From Sneathiella sp. (GTDB lineage Bacteria; Pseudomonadota; Alphaproteobacteria; Sneathiellales; Sneathiellaceae): 46,160 nt of DNA. Positions 9,751 through 17,511 of this stretch are shown one piece after another (positions within the stretch are counted from its first letter, which is position 1; each line of letters starts with the position of its first letter). The notes under the pieces were generated by a model. The model worked only from the letters and a program-made list of their open reading frames with translations, ran no database searches and was not told the DNA's origin. The translations under genes and the position numbers were made by a program. The stretch is from assembly GCA_017643685.1 (NCBI GenBank), contig JAEPMY010000015.1, positions 1-46,160 of the forward strand, given 5' to 3'.

Positions 9751-11819
9751 TTCCTAGCGATTGTTGCCAATAACTCTTCAAACATTGGAATCAATTGACG
9801 CGACCCATACAGGTTCATATGGGAGCCATCCCGATAAAGCGGGACCCCTTCTTTGGTAGTTCCGTGACAGACGGCCTCATTACACAAAACACTGGCCGGA
9901 TCGATAATCACTGCACCGCATTCTGTATTCGCCCGGTTCAGCATCTCAGCCTCCTCCGCGGTCATGTCCTGATGCACACTAAGCGGCTTATCAAAAAATG
10001 ACTGATCCATCTCTTTGATTTTGCCGCTCAGCACCCCTTGCAGAAGGGTCCGGACCACCGGTTTACTCGTCGTCGGCACTGATTTCATAATATAGACCTG
10101 ACGTACCTCGCCAATTTCGCAAATCATATCAAGCCATGCCGCTTTCAGGTCGAACGGCTTTGCACTGACACCCTCCTGATACTGAATTTTGCTCCATCTT
10201 CCCTTTTCACCCAGATATTGCGGAAAGAAATTTGCAAACAGAAGCGGGACTTCCGCCGGGACGGCAGCCAGTACCGCCTTGAAATTGACATTAGCGCTCT
10301 TGCAGCGGTCAAATTTGCGATCAACAGGTTGCGTATTCTCATAGCCGCTAAAATTCAAACAGGCTGCACTTCCAGATTGCAGAATTTTTACTTTCCGGTC
10401 GCCATACATAGCCTCAGACAGAGCATGGGCGATCGCCATAGAATGACTATCCCCGCTGAGCATTAAATCCGGCTTCCAGTCTTCGGAGGCCTTAACTCGT
10501 TTTCCATCAGACAAGTAGCAAGGCATGCTGTTATTCGGGCATTTATCTGCAATGCCTTCCAGCAGATAGAGCTCTGGGTTTTTGAAAAGATAGGTGGGGA
10601 TATTGTCAAATGGCAGATTATCAAGCCGCTGAACAACACCGTCCCGCTCCCGCACCATTTTTGCGCCGCCATAAACCACCAGTAATGAACAAATAGTCAC
10701 CCCAACCGTTATCAACGGGCGCCAGTTAATGCGCTTCTGGGCTGAGGACTTGGAATACGCGGCGGCGGTCTTCTCAACAAGGTGATAGGACAACGCCCCC
10801 ATCACCGCAGTTGAAAGCAGGCCCAGCACAGTTGCCATTGGATCGTTTTCATACCCGATATATTCCTGAAATGAACGGATCGGCCAATGCCAGAGATATA
10901 AGGAGTAAGAGATCAATCCGATGTAATGGAGAGCTTTTGAAAGCAGCCCACCGCCGACCCGTTCCACAACAGGAAGGGATGCAGGAGTTGCCAGAATAAA
11001 CATCACACCCAAAGTTGTCAGAACCGCCCATAGGACAGCCAGAGCATCATCGCCAATCCCAAAAATGGCAGAGGTAAAAATCAGGACAATACCAACCACT
11101 CGGAGAATAGAAGAACTTCCGTCCCCCTTGCCAGATGCAACGTTAAAGACAGGAAATGCGACAACTGCAGCCCCCGCCAAAAGCTGCCATGCGCGGTTTG
11201 GCAGTAAATAGAAGGCTTCGTTCACATCTCCAGCTTGCATATTCCAAAGATAGGACCCAAGGCTCGCCATCAAGCCTGCCGCAATGGCAAGCTGCACCAC
11301 ACGCAGGCCAAACAGTTTGTACAGGACCAGCAGGAATAGGGGGTAGATCAGATAAAACTGCATCTCAACAGAGAGAGACCAGGTATGTAACAACCACTTG
11401 GTTTTGGCGCCTGTTTCAAAATACCCGGCCCCATGAGAGAAGCTGACATTGGATTTGAAGGCAAGCGCGTGATTGATATTCTTCGCCAGATAAGCGTAAT
11501 CAAACGGAAAGATCAGAAACCAGCCCAATACCCCAAGAAGCAAACACAAAACCACCAAGGCCGGTACAATTCTCAAAAACCGGGATTTATAAAACCCTAG
11601 CAGGCTGAAGCGCGCCTCAGATAGCCGAGACAATACAATTGCTGTCATCAGGTAACCTGAGATGACGAAAAACGCATCAACCCCAAGATAGCCGCCCAGC
11701 GCGAAATCAAAATCAAAGTGGAACAGAATAACGGCAGAAACCGCAAAGGCGCGTAAGAGATTGATATCTTTTCTGAAACCCAAGTTCAGATGGGGATTTT
11801 CCCCTTTCAGAAACGACAT
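9747..11819 (-). CDS. Acyltransferase-3 / SGNH-domain membrane O-acyltransferase (OafA/YrhL family)
   Basis: Two-domain 690-aa membrane enzyme that O-acetylates a surface polysaccharide or related glycan. The first ~370 residues are the multi-helix acyltransferase-3 domain: DINLLRAFAVSAVILFHFDF with the conserved His, LGVDAFFVISGYLMT, RFLRIVPALV, and SLSVEMQFYLIYPLFL. The C-terminal ~300 residues are an SGNH hydrolase-like domain with DLMLSGDSHSMAIAHALSEA (Ser block) and a late DGSHMNLYGS (Asp-His block). In OafA-like proteins the integral domain moves the acetyl group across the membrane and SGNH transfers it. Start ATG 11819 follows GAGGG. No polysaccharide biosynthesis genes adjoin it, so the acceptor is unknown. 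Confidence 0.92.
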   Translation of the reverse strand: MSFLKGENPHLNLGFRKDINLLRAFAVSAVILFHFDFDFALGGYLGVDAFFVISGYLMTAIVLSRLSEARFSLLGFYKSRFLRIVPALVVLCLLLGVLGWFLIFPFDYAYLAKNINHALAFKSNVSFSHGAGYFETGAKTKWLLHTWSLSVEMQFYLIYPLFLLVLYKLFGLRVVQLAIAAGLMASLGSYLWNMQAGDVNEAFYLLPNRAWQLLAGAAVVAFPVFNVASGKGDGSSSILRVVGIVLIFTSAIFGIGDDALAVLWAVLTTLGVMFILATPASLPVVERVGGGLLSKALHYIGLISYSLYLWHWPIRSFQEYIGYENDPMATVLGLLSTAVMGALSYHLVEKTAAAYSKSSAQKRINWRPLITVGVTICSLLVVYGGAKMVRERDGVVQRLDNLPFDNIPTYLFKNPELYLLEGIADKCPNNSMPCYLSDGKRVKASEDWKPDLMLSGDSHSMAIAHALSEAMYGDRKVKILQSGSAACLNFSGYENTQPVDRKFDRCKSANVNFKAVLAAVPAEVPLLFANFFPQYLGEKGRWSKIQYQEGVSAKPFDLKAAWLDMICEIGEVRQVYIMKSVPTTSKPVVRTLLQGVLSGKIKEMDQSFFDKPLSVHQDMTAEEAEMLNRANTECGAVIIDPASVLCNEAVCHGTTKEGVPLYRDGSHMNLYGSRQLIPMFEELLATIARN

Positions 11820-11944
11820 TCAGTACCCTCATTTTCTGCAAATCAATATGCCCAAACGACGTAAACTCTGCGCGTGTCGGGCTATCTTCTTGCTATGTCT
11901 CTATTACCCAAAAGACAGGCCGTCAAGATTGATCACCTGATCCT

Positions 11945-11962
11945 CCTCAGCAAACGCTGAGG
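11945..11962. repeat. Short perfect hairpin in the divergent intergenic region
   Basis: CCTCAGC-AAAC-GCTGAGG, a 7-bp stem with a 4-base loop, between the acyltransferase start and the hydrolase gene. It has no T-tail on the plus strand. It may be a weak leader hairpin or operator; function not evident. Confidence 0.35.
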
Positions 11963-12033
11963 CTGATACGAAGAAACAATCCAGTTTTCCCGATACATCT
12001 AGCTTGATTATTTGAAATTCATCACATATATAA

Positions 12034-12051
12034 AGTGAGTAATCACTCATT
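12034..12051. promoter_or_regulatory. TetR-type palindromic operator candidate
   Basis: AGTGAGTAATCACTCATT, with inverted half sites TGAGT and ACTCA 4 bases apart, 23 bases before the hydrolase start ATG. The TGAGTGA/TCACTCA style of dyad is common for TetR-family repressors. No TetR gene is in the window, so any regulator would act from elsewhere. It would control the four-gene cluster starting at 12074. Confidence 0.4.
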
Positions 12052-12073
12052 ATTATGATTTAGGGATGGGAAA

Positions 12074-12811
12074 ATGATCAAGAAATTGGCAATTATTCTA
12101 GGCGTAATACTCGGCATCCCCGCCACACCAGTATTTGCAGCCAACACGCCACATAATGATCAGGACCTCGTTATTCTCGTTCATGGGCTTGCCAGAAACA
12201 GCACTGCCATGTGGCTGTTGGAATACCGGCTTGAAACAGCGGGCTACAACACCTGTGCGATCAACTACCCTTCACTGGGTGAGCCGGCAGATGAGATTTT
12301 AACCGTCATCTCCAATGAAATTGAGCGTTGCCAACGGCGCCATTTGGAAAGCCCCCAAACGCATTTTGTCACTCATTCTCTTGGGGGCCCATTAATCAGG
12401 GCATATCTATCCGCACACCACCTCTCAAAGTTAGGGCGCGTGGTCATGCTCTCACCCCCTAATCATGGTAGTGATCTTGTGGAGAGGTTTGGCGATTGGG
12501 AAATCAGTCGGTATTTTCTCGGCCCCACAGGTCTCTCACTAACCGGTGATCACACTTCCTGGCTCGCCCGTAAGTATAAAACACCATATGATATCGGTAT
12601 TATTGCGGGTAACTTTACATTCAACCCACTTGCTGCCTATTTTCTGGACGGCAGAGATGATGGAGCTGTCTCAATTGAAGACATGAAATTACCTCATATG
12701 ACTGATTTTATGGAAGTCTCTGCCACACATGTTACCATTCGGTACTCTTTGGTCGCCGCTGACCAAACCCGCTACTTTCTCAAAAACGGACAGTTTGATT
12801 ATCCGCGATAA
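12074..12811 (+). CDS. Exported alpha/beta-hydrolase (triacylglycerol-lipase/esterase-like)
   Basis: Secreted or periplasmic serine hydrolase of 245 aa. A Sec signal occupies residues 1-22 (ends PVFA-A). The oxyanion motif LVHGLARNS is at 35-43. The nucleophile elbow THSLGG (Ser102; Thr in place of the usual first Gly), Asp195/196 in DGRDDGAVS and His219 in SATHV make a plausible triad. The layout matches short bacterial lipases of the LipA/EstA kind, which act on acyl esters. GATGGGAAA precedes the ATG. It is the first gene before the ketosynthase (62 bases apart), so it may release or remodel a lipid product of that cluster. Substrate unknown. Confidence 0.85.
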   Translation: MIKKLAIILGVILGIPATPVFAANTPHNDQDLVILVHGLARNSTAMWLLEYRLETAGYNTCAINYPSLGEPADEILTVISNEIERCQRRHLESPQTHFVTHSLGGPLIRAYLSAHHLSKLGRVVMLSPPNHGSDLVERFGDWEISRYFLGPTGLSLTGDHTSWLARKYKTPYDIGIIAGNFTFNPLAAYFLDGRDDGAVSIEDMKLPHMTDFMEVSATHVTIRYSLVAADQTRYFLKNGQFDYPR

Positions 12812-12873
12812 GAACAATCTCAAGCTGAAATAAACCACCACACCACATCCAACAATCCGCTGGAGCGCTTTAT

Positions 12874-14013
12874 ATGCGAGACGTTTACATCACATCAGCT
12901 GGTGGCTTTTTGCCCGGCTCCCCCATCACCAATAGTCAGATGGAGGAATATCTGGGCTACATTAAGGGCAAGCCATCGCGTTTTGGTAAAATGATCCTCC
13001 GTCAAAACGGTATTCAAACCAGGCATTATGCTTTGGATACCGACGGCAAGCCTCAGTATAGCAGCGCCGAGATGGCGGCAAATGCCATTCACACCGCGTT
13101 GGAGCGCTCCACCGTCTCGAAAGATCGGATCGAATTTCTGTCAACAGCAACCACCCAAGGCGACACGCTTGTTCCTGGATTTGCAAGCCTTGTTCACCAC
13201 AATTCAGACTTGCCACCTATGGAAATAGCCAGTTTCCAAAGTGTCTGCGCAAGCGGGATGATGGCCTTGAAAAATGCATATCTGAATTTGAAAGCAGGTG
13301 AAAAAGAAACAGCTCTTTCCGTTGCCAGTGAATTCTCAAGCCGTTGGTTCCGACCCGGATTTTATGAAGACTATCTGGATCATTCCGGCGACACAGAAGT
13401 GAACAATGATGCTGAATTCCTTCGGTGGACTTTATCTGATGGGGCTGGCGCATTGTTTTTGGAAACTGATATCGACAGCGGGCAGGACCTCGCCCTCAAA
13501 ATCGATTGGATTGATCTCTGTTCCTACGCCGACCGGTATGAGCCCTGCATGTATGCTGGCACAGCCACAAATGACATGCCAAGCGCGCTGCCGTGGGCAT
13601 CACACCCCTCACCTTCGAATGCCGCGGCCGCAGGGGCCATTATGCTGAAACAGGATTTTGACCTGCTCTATCGTTTATTCCCAACTTGGGTTGGCCACTA
13701 TCTTTCTTTGGTTGAAAAGGGGCAAATTAAGCCAGAGAAAGTCACGCACTTCTTACCTCATTACTCCGCCAACTCCCTCCGGCAAAGAATGGTGAAATTG
13801 CTTGAGAAAACAGGATCCATGATCCCGGAGAGTAAATGGTTTAATAATCTAACCAGAATTGGCAACACAGGATCAGCTTCAATTTATCTGATGCTTGAAG
13901 AACTGATGCGAACAGAAAATCTGACCGAAGGGGATCAGATTTTATGCTTTGTCCCGGAAAGCGGACAGTGCATCGTCTCATTTATGCAGCTCACAGTGGT
14001 GAGAGGGAAATAA
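12874..14013 (+). CDS. StlD/DarB-like beta-ketoacyl-ACP synthase (KAS III superfamily)
   Basis: Thiolase-fold condensing enzyme, 379 aa. The N-terminus (YITSAGGFLPGSPITNSQME, then LRQNGIQTRHYALD) closely follows the pattern of DarB/StlD ketosynthases, which join two acyl chains in dialkylresorcinol and cyclohexanedione biosynthesis. The triad appears intact: Cys125 in SVCASGMM, His296 in LPHYSAN, Asn331 in IGNTGSAS. It acts in the cytoplasm on acyl-ACP or acyl-CoA with a beta-ketoacyl partner. No aromatase (DarA) or ACP gene accompanies it; instead a di-iron-oxidase-like protein and an unknown protein follow. The product therefore cannot be assigned to resorcinols with confidence. ATG 12874 has GGAG upstream. 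Confidence 0.88.
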   Translation: MRDVYITSAGGFLPGSPITNSQMEEYLGYIKGKPSRFGKMILRQNGIQTRHYALDTDGKPQYSSAEMAANAIHTALERSTVSKDRIEFLSTATTQGDTLVPGFASLVHHNSDLPPMEIASFQSVCASGMMALKNAYLNLKAGEKETALSVASEFSSRWFRPGFYEDYLDHSGDTEVNNDAEFLRWTLSDGAGALFLETDIDSGQDLALKIDWIDLCSYADRYEPCMYAGTATNDMPSALPWASHPSPSNAAAAGAIMLKQDFDLLYRLFPTWVGHYLSLVEKGQIKPEKVTHFLPHYSANSLRQRMVKLLEKTGSMIPESKWFNNLTRIGNTGSASIYLMLEELMRTENLTEGDQILCFVPESGQCIVSFMQLTVVRGK

Positions 14014-14018
14014 TCTTT

Positions 14019-14696
14019 ATGAACGATATGACCAATGTCCAATCAGTGCTTCGGCGCCTTGTCACCATTTGGGCCGATTTTGAAGGCCGATTAAACAAGG
14101 TTGATATTATAAGCCGTATCAATCGCGGGAAAATAACGCTGGAAGATTATAAGGCTATTCTTCTAAATCATCGCCAACAAGTGGTCGAAGGCAGCCGTTG
14201 GATTTCCCGCGCTGCCTCTAGCATTGAGGCACCCTATCTTGACCAACGCTCTTCCATTCTCCGTCATGCCGCCACTGAGCATCTGGATTATAAAATGCTC
14301 GAGGCTGACTTTGTGAATTGCGGCGGAAAGGCTTCTGAAATCACCAAAGGCACCAAAAACATTGGGTCCGAAGCCTTACATGCGTGGATGATGCACAAGG
14401 CCAGTCAGCAGAACCCTTTTGATCTTCTCGGCGCCATGTTCATCATTGAAGGTCTAGGCAAAAACTTTGCCGGCAACTGGGTAAAAAAGCTGGAAAATTG
14501 TCTAAGTCTTTCCCCCGAACAAACCTCTTTCTACCGCTACCATGCGGAACATGATGAAGATCATATGGAAGAGTTGGAAGACGTATTGGCGTCAGGCATT
14601 CTCGCGATCGATGGCATGGAGGATCAGATCGTCAAAACGGCAAAAGTAACCGGCCGTCTTTACCTTCTTCAATTGGAGGAGCTGGGAAATGTCTAA
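14019..14696 (+). CDS. Heme-oxygenase-like di-iron oxidase (iron-containing redox enzyme family)
   Basis: All-helical 225-aa protein of the TenA/heme-oxygenase fold. The metal-binding pattern of HDO enzymes (UndA, BesC, SznF type) is visible: Glu87-His88 in AATEHLDYKML, Glu144 in FIIEGLGKNF, and the core-helix motif His175-x3-Asp179-x2-His182 (YHAEHDEDHMEEL). Such enzymes activate O2 with a labile di-iron centre to oxidise fatty acids or amino acids. The start is ATG 14019, just 5 bases after the ketosynthase stop with GAGAGGG upstream; the frame is open further left only inside the ketosynthase. It overlaps the next gene by 8 bases. Context suggests it oxidises the ketosynthase product or an acyl substrate. 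Confidence 0.82.
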   Translation: MNDMTNVQSVLRRLVTIWADFEGRLNKVDIISRINRGKITLEDYKAILLNHRQQVVEGSRWISRAASSIEAPYLDQRSSILRHAATEHLDYKMLEADFVNCGGKASEITKGTKNIGSEALHAWMMHKASQQNPFDLLGAMFIIEGLGKNFAGNWVKKLENCLSLSPEQTSFYRYHAEHDEDHMEELEDVLASGILAIDGMEDQIVKTAKVTGRLYLLQLEELGNV

Positions 14697-15585
14697 TCAA
14701 CCTATCCCAACGGATCCACGTGATCCCGACCCTTGGCTTGCGTTGGAATTGGATCAAAGCCTGCCAATGGACAAAGAAGCAAAGTCTGCTCTGCTCAGAG
14801 GCCAGCGCAGTTGGTCTCGGCGCCTTTTGCTCCCTTTAGTGCGTCCCATTGCCCGGCTTAGCATTATTCTCGTTCAATTACTGCGCCTTGTCCTGCCTGA
14901 AAAACTGCAGTCCCCATGGCTGTTGCATCGGACTATTTATTGGGGTCTCAAATATTTCGTGAGCGCCGATGCCAATCGGCTGATCCTAAGGCACTTTAAC
15001 ATCGGGACAGAAATACTCTGCTTTATTGCGGACAACACAGGCCCAACCGCCATCTCCACGACCACCCCGTTAAGGCCCAGAAAGCTTGAAGATTTATTGG
15101 AGAACACCTTCCTTATTCATGATCTGAATATCTTCAATTTCATTATCGAATTGAACAGTAAGGTATCCTTGGATGACGTACCGCCAAAAGCACTTCAAGA
15201 AATTGATTTTGGACGGATTAGTGATACCCGTTTTGAATTTGAAGGCATTCCTGACAAGTGGCACAACGTATTGGATTTACAAACTGCCATCGAAATTTAC
15301 ACGCCGTTATATGCGTTACTCCTTTCTGATCGGGATTTCTGGCGCGCGAGCAATTCGCTTCAGCTGGACGAAACAATCGCCATTTATGTTGCCCGCATTT
15401 TTGGCGATAGCCTGCATCTTTCTTTGGTTCACAATGGTCACCCAACGGTCCCCTTCTCAACGCTAGAGGCCGGATTTCGCCTAATGCTGCATGGATTGGA
15501 TGCGGAATGTCTTTACGGGTATCTAAAGGCGCGAAAAGCCGAACAACAAGATGCCGCCCCTGCCCGCCCTCAACCTAATGAATAA
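14689..15585 (+). CDS. Unknown protein of the ketosynthase/oxidase cluster
   Basis: 298 aa, not recognised with certainty. Residues about 45-68 are hydrophobic and Arg-flanked (RRLLLPLVRPIARL onward), possibly a monotopic membrane anchor; the rest alternates helical segments, with several Trp and acidic patches and a Pro/Gln-rich tail. No catalytic motif stands out. The ATG lies within the last 8 bases of the oxidase gene (ATGTCTAA), so translation is coupled and the two proteins probably work together. It could be an accessory or acyl-binding subunit that brings the oxidase or ketosynthase to the membrane; this is inference from position only. Confidence 0.8.
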   Translation: MSNQPIPTDPRDPDPWLALELDQSLPMDKEAKSALLRGQRSWSRRLLLPLVRPIARLSIILVQLLRLVLPEKLQSPWLLHRTIYWGLKYFVSADANRLILRHFNIGTEILCFIADNTGPTAISTTTPLRPRKLEDLLENTFLIHDLNIFNFIIELNSKVSLDDVPPKALQEIDFGRISDTRFEFEGIPDKWHNVLDLQTAIEIYTPLYALLLSDRDFWRASNSLQLDETIAIYVARIFGDSLHLSLVHNGHPTVPFSTLEAGFRLMLHGLDAECLYGYLKARKAEQQDAAPARPQPNE

Positions 15586-15590
15586 GGTTG

Positions 15591-15755
15591 TTATTCTTTC
15601 ACATCTTCTCTTGGAGCAGGCGGTGACTTCTCTTCAGCGGATGCCTGGTCTTTTTCGGGCAGCCCAAAATATTCCGGAAATTCATCCATATAGCATGCAG
15701 GTGAAGATAGCCGCACTTTCGGCGCGCCATCCGGCTTCTGGTCGACCTTGGTCAT
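15591..15755 (-). CDS. Small ORF with a Cys-containing SSPACYMDE motif, 54 aa
   Basis: Minus-strand frame from ATG 15755 (a stop codon immediately precedes it in frame) to TAA 15591. It encodes MTKVDQKPDG, then KVRLSSPACYMDEFPEYFGL and a Pro/Glu/Lys-rich tail. It is hydrophilic, with one Cys. It fills the gap between two plus-strand genes and ends 6 bases after the convergent unknown protein. The compact SSPACYM-DE-YFG core looks like a conserved short protein motif rather than random translation, but I cannot name a family and there is no strong ribosome site. Confidence 0.5.
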   Translation of the reverse strand: MTKVDQKPDGAPKVRLSSPACYMDEFPEYFGLPEKDQASAEEKSPPAPREDVKE

Positions 15756-15851
15756 TTAACTCGATCTCATAGGTTAAAAGGATCAACATCACTATACTCA
15801 ACAAAACTGGAAAGAAATGGCAGAAAATCCAGTGTAAATGAGGATATGACA

Positions 15852-16142
15852 ATGAAACTAAATAAGATTATGCCAGTTGCAACAATTTGCGCGGGGGTCC
15901 TACTGGCTGGCTGCGCCGCAAATGAAGCACCTATCCAAAATTCACAATGTAATCCAGAAGCGGCCCAAAGTCTGATCGGCATGATCGCCCCTTCAGACAC
16001 TGAAATAATGACCAAATCCGAAGCCTCAAAGATCCGGCGCGTCAAAGACGGAATGCCGGTAACGATGGATTACCTCGCCGAGAGGGTTACGGTTGTGACA
16101 GAGAAAAACTCCGAAAAAATCATCCGCGCCACATGTGGCTAG
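15852..16142 (+). CDS. Lipoprotein with I78-type peptidase inhibitor domain
   Basis: 96-aa small lipoprotein. Signal MKLNKIMPVATICAGVLLAGC ends in a lipobox (LAGC). The mature part follows the I78 (potato inhibitor-like bacterial) pattern: C-N-PEAAQSLIGMIA, then IRRVKDGMPVTMDYLAERVTVV and a final I-RATCG, including the two Cys that pair in this family. These proteins inhibit serine proteases in the periplasm or at the surface. ATG 15852 is preferred over 15846 because GAGG lies 8 bases upstream. It is the last host gene before the integrated island. Confidence 0.83.
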   Translation: MKLNKIMPVATICAGVLLAGCAANEAPIQNSQCNPEAAQSLIGMIAPSDTEIMTKSEASKIRRVKDGMPVTMDYLAERVTVVTEKNSEKIIRATCG

Positions 16143-16167
16143 CGATCTTCTGAAGATGAAAGGGATA

Positions 16168-16217
16168 TGGCGCACCCGACACGATTCGAACGTGTGACCT
16201 CTGCCTTCGGAGTGCAG
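16168..16217 (-). other. attL: orphaned 3' half of tRNA-Arg(CCG)
   Basis: On the minus strand this reads anticodon loop to CCA end of a tRNA-Arg(CCG), without any 5' half. It matches 26599-26648 except for four changes in the T stem and one at 16213. The T-stem changes are two compensated pairs (ACACG/CGTGT here, AGAGG/CCTCT at the right end), so both are functional stems. The uninterrupted core shared by both ends is 18 bases, 16195-16212 and 26626-26643. This is the host's original tRNA 3' end, displaced by the island. Confidence 0.85.
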
Positions 16218-16310
16218 AAATAGCCGACAATTTCAGACAGTGCAGGACACATAATTCATTGTAAATAATATAGTATTAGTACACTCTTGTCCAATGATGT
16301 CCTCCAATGT

Positions 16311-16330
16311 ATTACATACCTATTACATAC
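16311..16330 (+). repeat. Paired ATTACATAC direct repeats (candidate integrase arm sites), left end
   Basis: ATTACATAC occurs at 16311-16319 and 16322-16330, 11 bases start to start. The same pair with the same 11-base step and orientation occurs near the right end (26543-26562). Repeats just inside both attachment cores are the expected layout of integrase arm-type binding sites. Confidence 0.55.
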
Positions 16331-16350
16331 TTTTTGATTATGAGGCTGAT

Positions 16351-17511
16351 ATGGCATTAGACCTGAGCAACGTTGGTAGGCGGGAGAAGCTGAGAATACA
16401 GCGCGAACCACATTGGCAGCGATTGCGAGAGGGATGTTTTCTTGGCTATCGCCGATCAAAACGTGGCGGTGCAGGAACATGGATTGCTCGTATTTATGAC
16501 ACGGACACGGGAAAGTATCGCGTAAAATCATTGGGTGATTTTGGTAACCTCGTAGGTAATAAACGGTTTGCAGCTGCTAAAAATGCAGCCGAAACGTTGG
16601 CAGAATTGGTTGAGTTGGGAGGGGAGGTTCAACTTAAGATAGAGACTGTTGAGGATGCATGCAGAGAGTATGCTCAGTTACGCACCGAGGCCGAGCAACG
16701 CTTCCGCCGCTATGTCTATTCTGATCCTATTGCAAAAGTGAAGCTGAGCAAGCTACGCAAACGCCACCTCAAGGAATGGCGCGCGCGCCTGGAAGCACTG
16801 CCAGCGCTTGTCAGCCGTCGAAAAAAGGGGGAAGCTATCCATCGTGATCGTGCGCCATCAACCGTCAATCGAGACATGGCGGCTTTCAGGGCAGCCCTTG
16901 CAACAGTATTGTCGCCTGGCGCACCAAATAGCGAGGCAGCATGGCAAGAGGCATTGAAAGCGATCCCTAATGCCAATGGGCGGCGTACGCTGTACTTAGA
17001 CCGGAACCAACGCAGAAAATTGTTAGAAAAGGTCGGAGAAGAGGCGGCGCCCTTTGTTCGCGCAATGTGCCTTTTACCATTGCGGCCCGGAGCATTAGCG
17101 GGCCTAACTGCAGGAGACTTTGACAACCGAACCTCAGAACTCACCATTGGCCAAGACAAGACCGGAAAAGCGCGGCGTATTCAATTGCCGCAAGAGGCCG
17201 CTAAATTGTTCTCTGCACAGGCAAAAAATAAATTACCTGCTGCACCGCTATTCATGCAGATGAATGGAAAGGCATGGGACAAAAATAGCTGGGGGCGCCC
17301 AATCAGCACTGCTGTTAAAGCTGCCGAGTTGCCGATTGGCACGACTGCATACACCTTGAGACATAGTACGATTACAGACCTCGTAAGGGCTGGACTTCCT
17401 TTGCTTACCATTGCGCAAATTTCTGGCACTAGTGCTGAGATGATTGAGCGTCATTATGGACACTTAGCCAGTGATGCTGCGGTGAAAGCTCTCGGAGAAT
17501 TGTCGCTATGA
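16351..17511 (+). CDS. Tyrosine-type site-specific integrase
   Basis: 386-aa phage/island integrase that recombines the element with the tRNA-Arg attachment site. ATG 16351 (MALDLSNVGRREKL, GAGG upstream) matches the conserved start of this family; the frame is open 19 codons further left. The N-terminal arm-binding part has GTWIARIYD; the SAM-like core-binding domain covers about 100-200; the catalytic domain has the first Arg in LPLRPGALAGL, the box-II Arg-His in YTLRHSTITD (the usual first His is Tyr) and the nucleophile Tyr in MIERHYGHL. Its start is about 140 bases from the left core, the usual position. It overlaps the next gene by 4 bases (ATGA). Confidence 0.93.
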   Translation: MALDLSNVGRREKLRIQREPHWQRLREGCFLGYRRSKRGGAGTWIARIYDTDTGKYRVKSLGDFGNLVGNKRFAAAKNAAETLAELVELGGEVQLKIETVEDACREYAQLRTEAEQRFRRYVYSDPIAKVKLSKLRKRHLKEWRARLEALPALVSRRKKGEAIHRDRAPSTVNRDMAAFRAALATVLSPGAPNSEAAWQEALKAIPNANGRRTLYLDRNQRRKLLEKVGEEAAPFVRAMCLLPLRPGALAGLTAGDFDNRTSELTIGQDKTGKARRIQLPQEAAKLFSAQAKNKLPAAPLFMQMNGKAWDKNSWGRPISTAVKAAELPIGTTAYTLRHSTITDLVRAGLPLLTIAQISGTSAEMIERHYGHLASDAAVKALGELSL

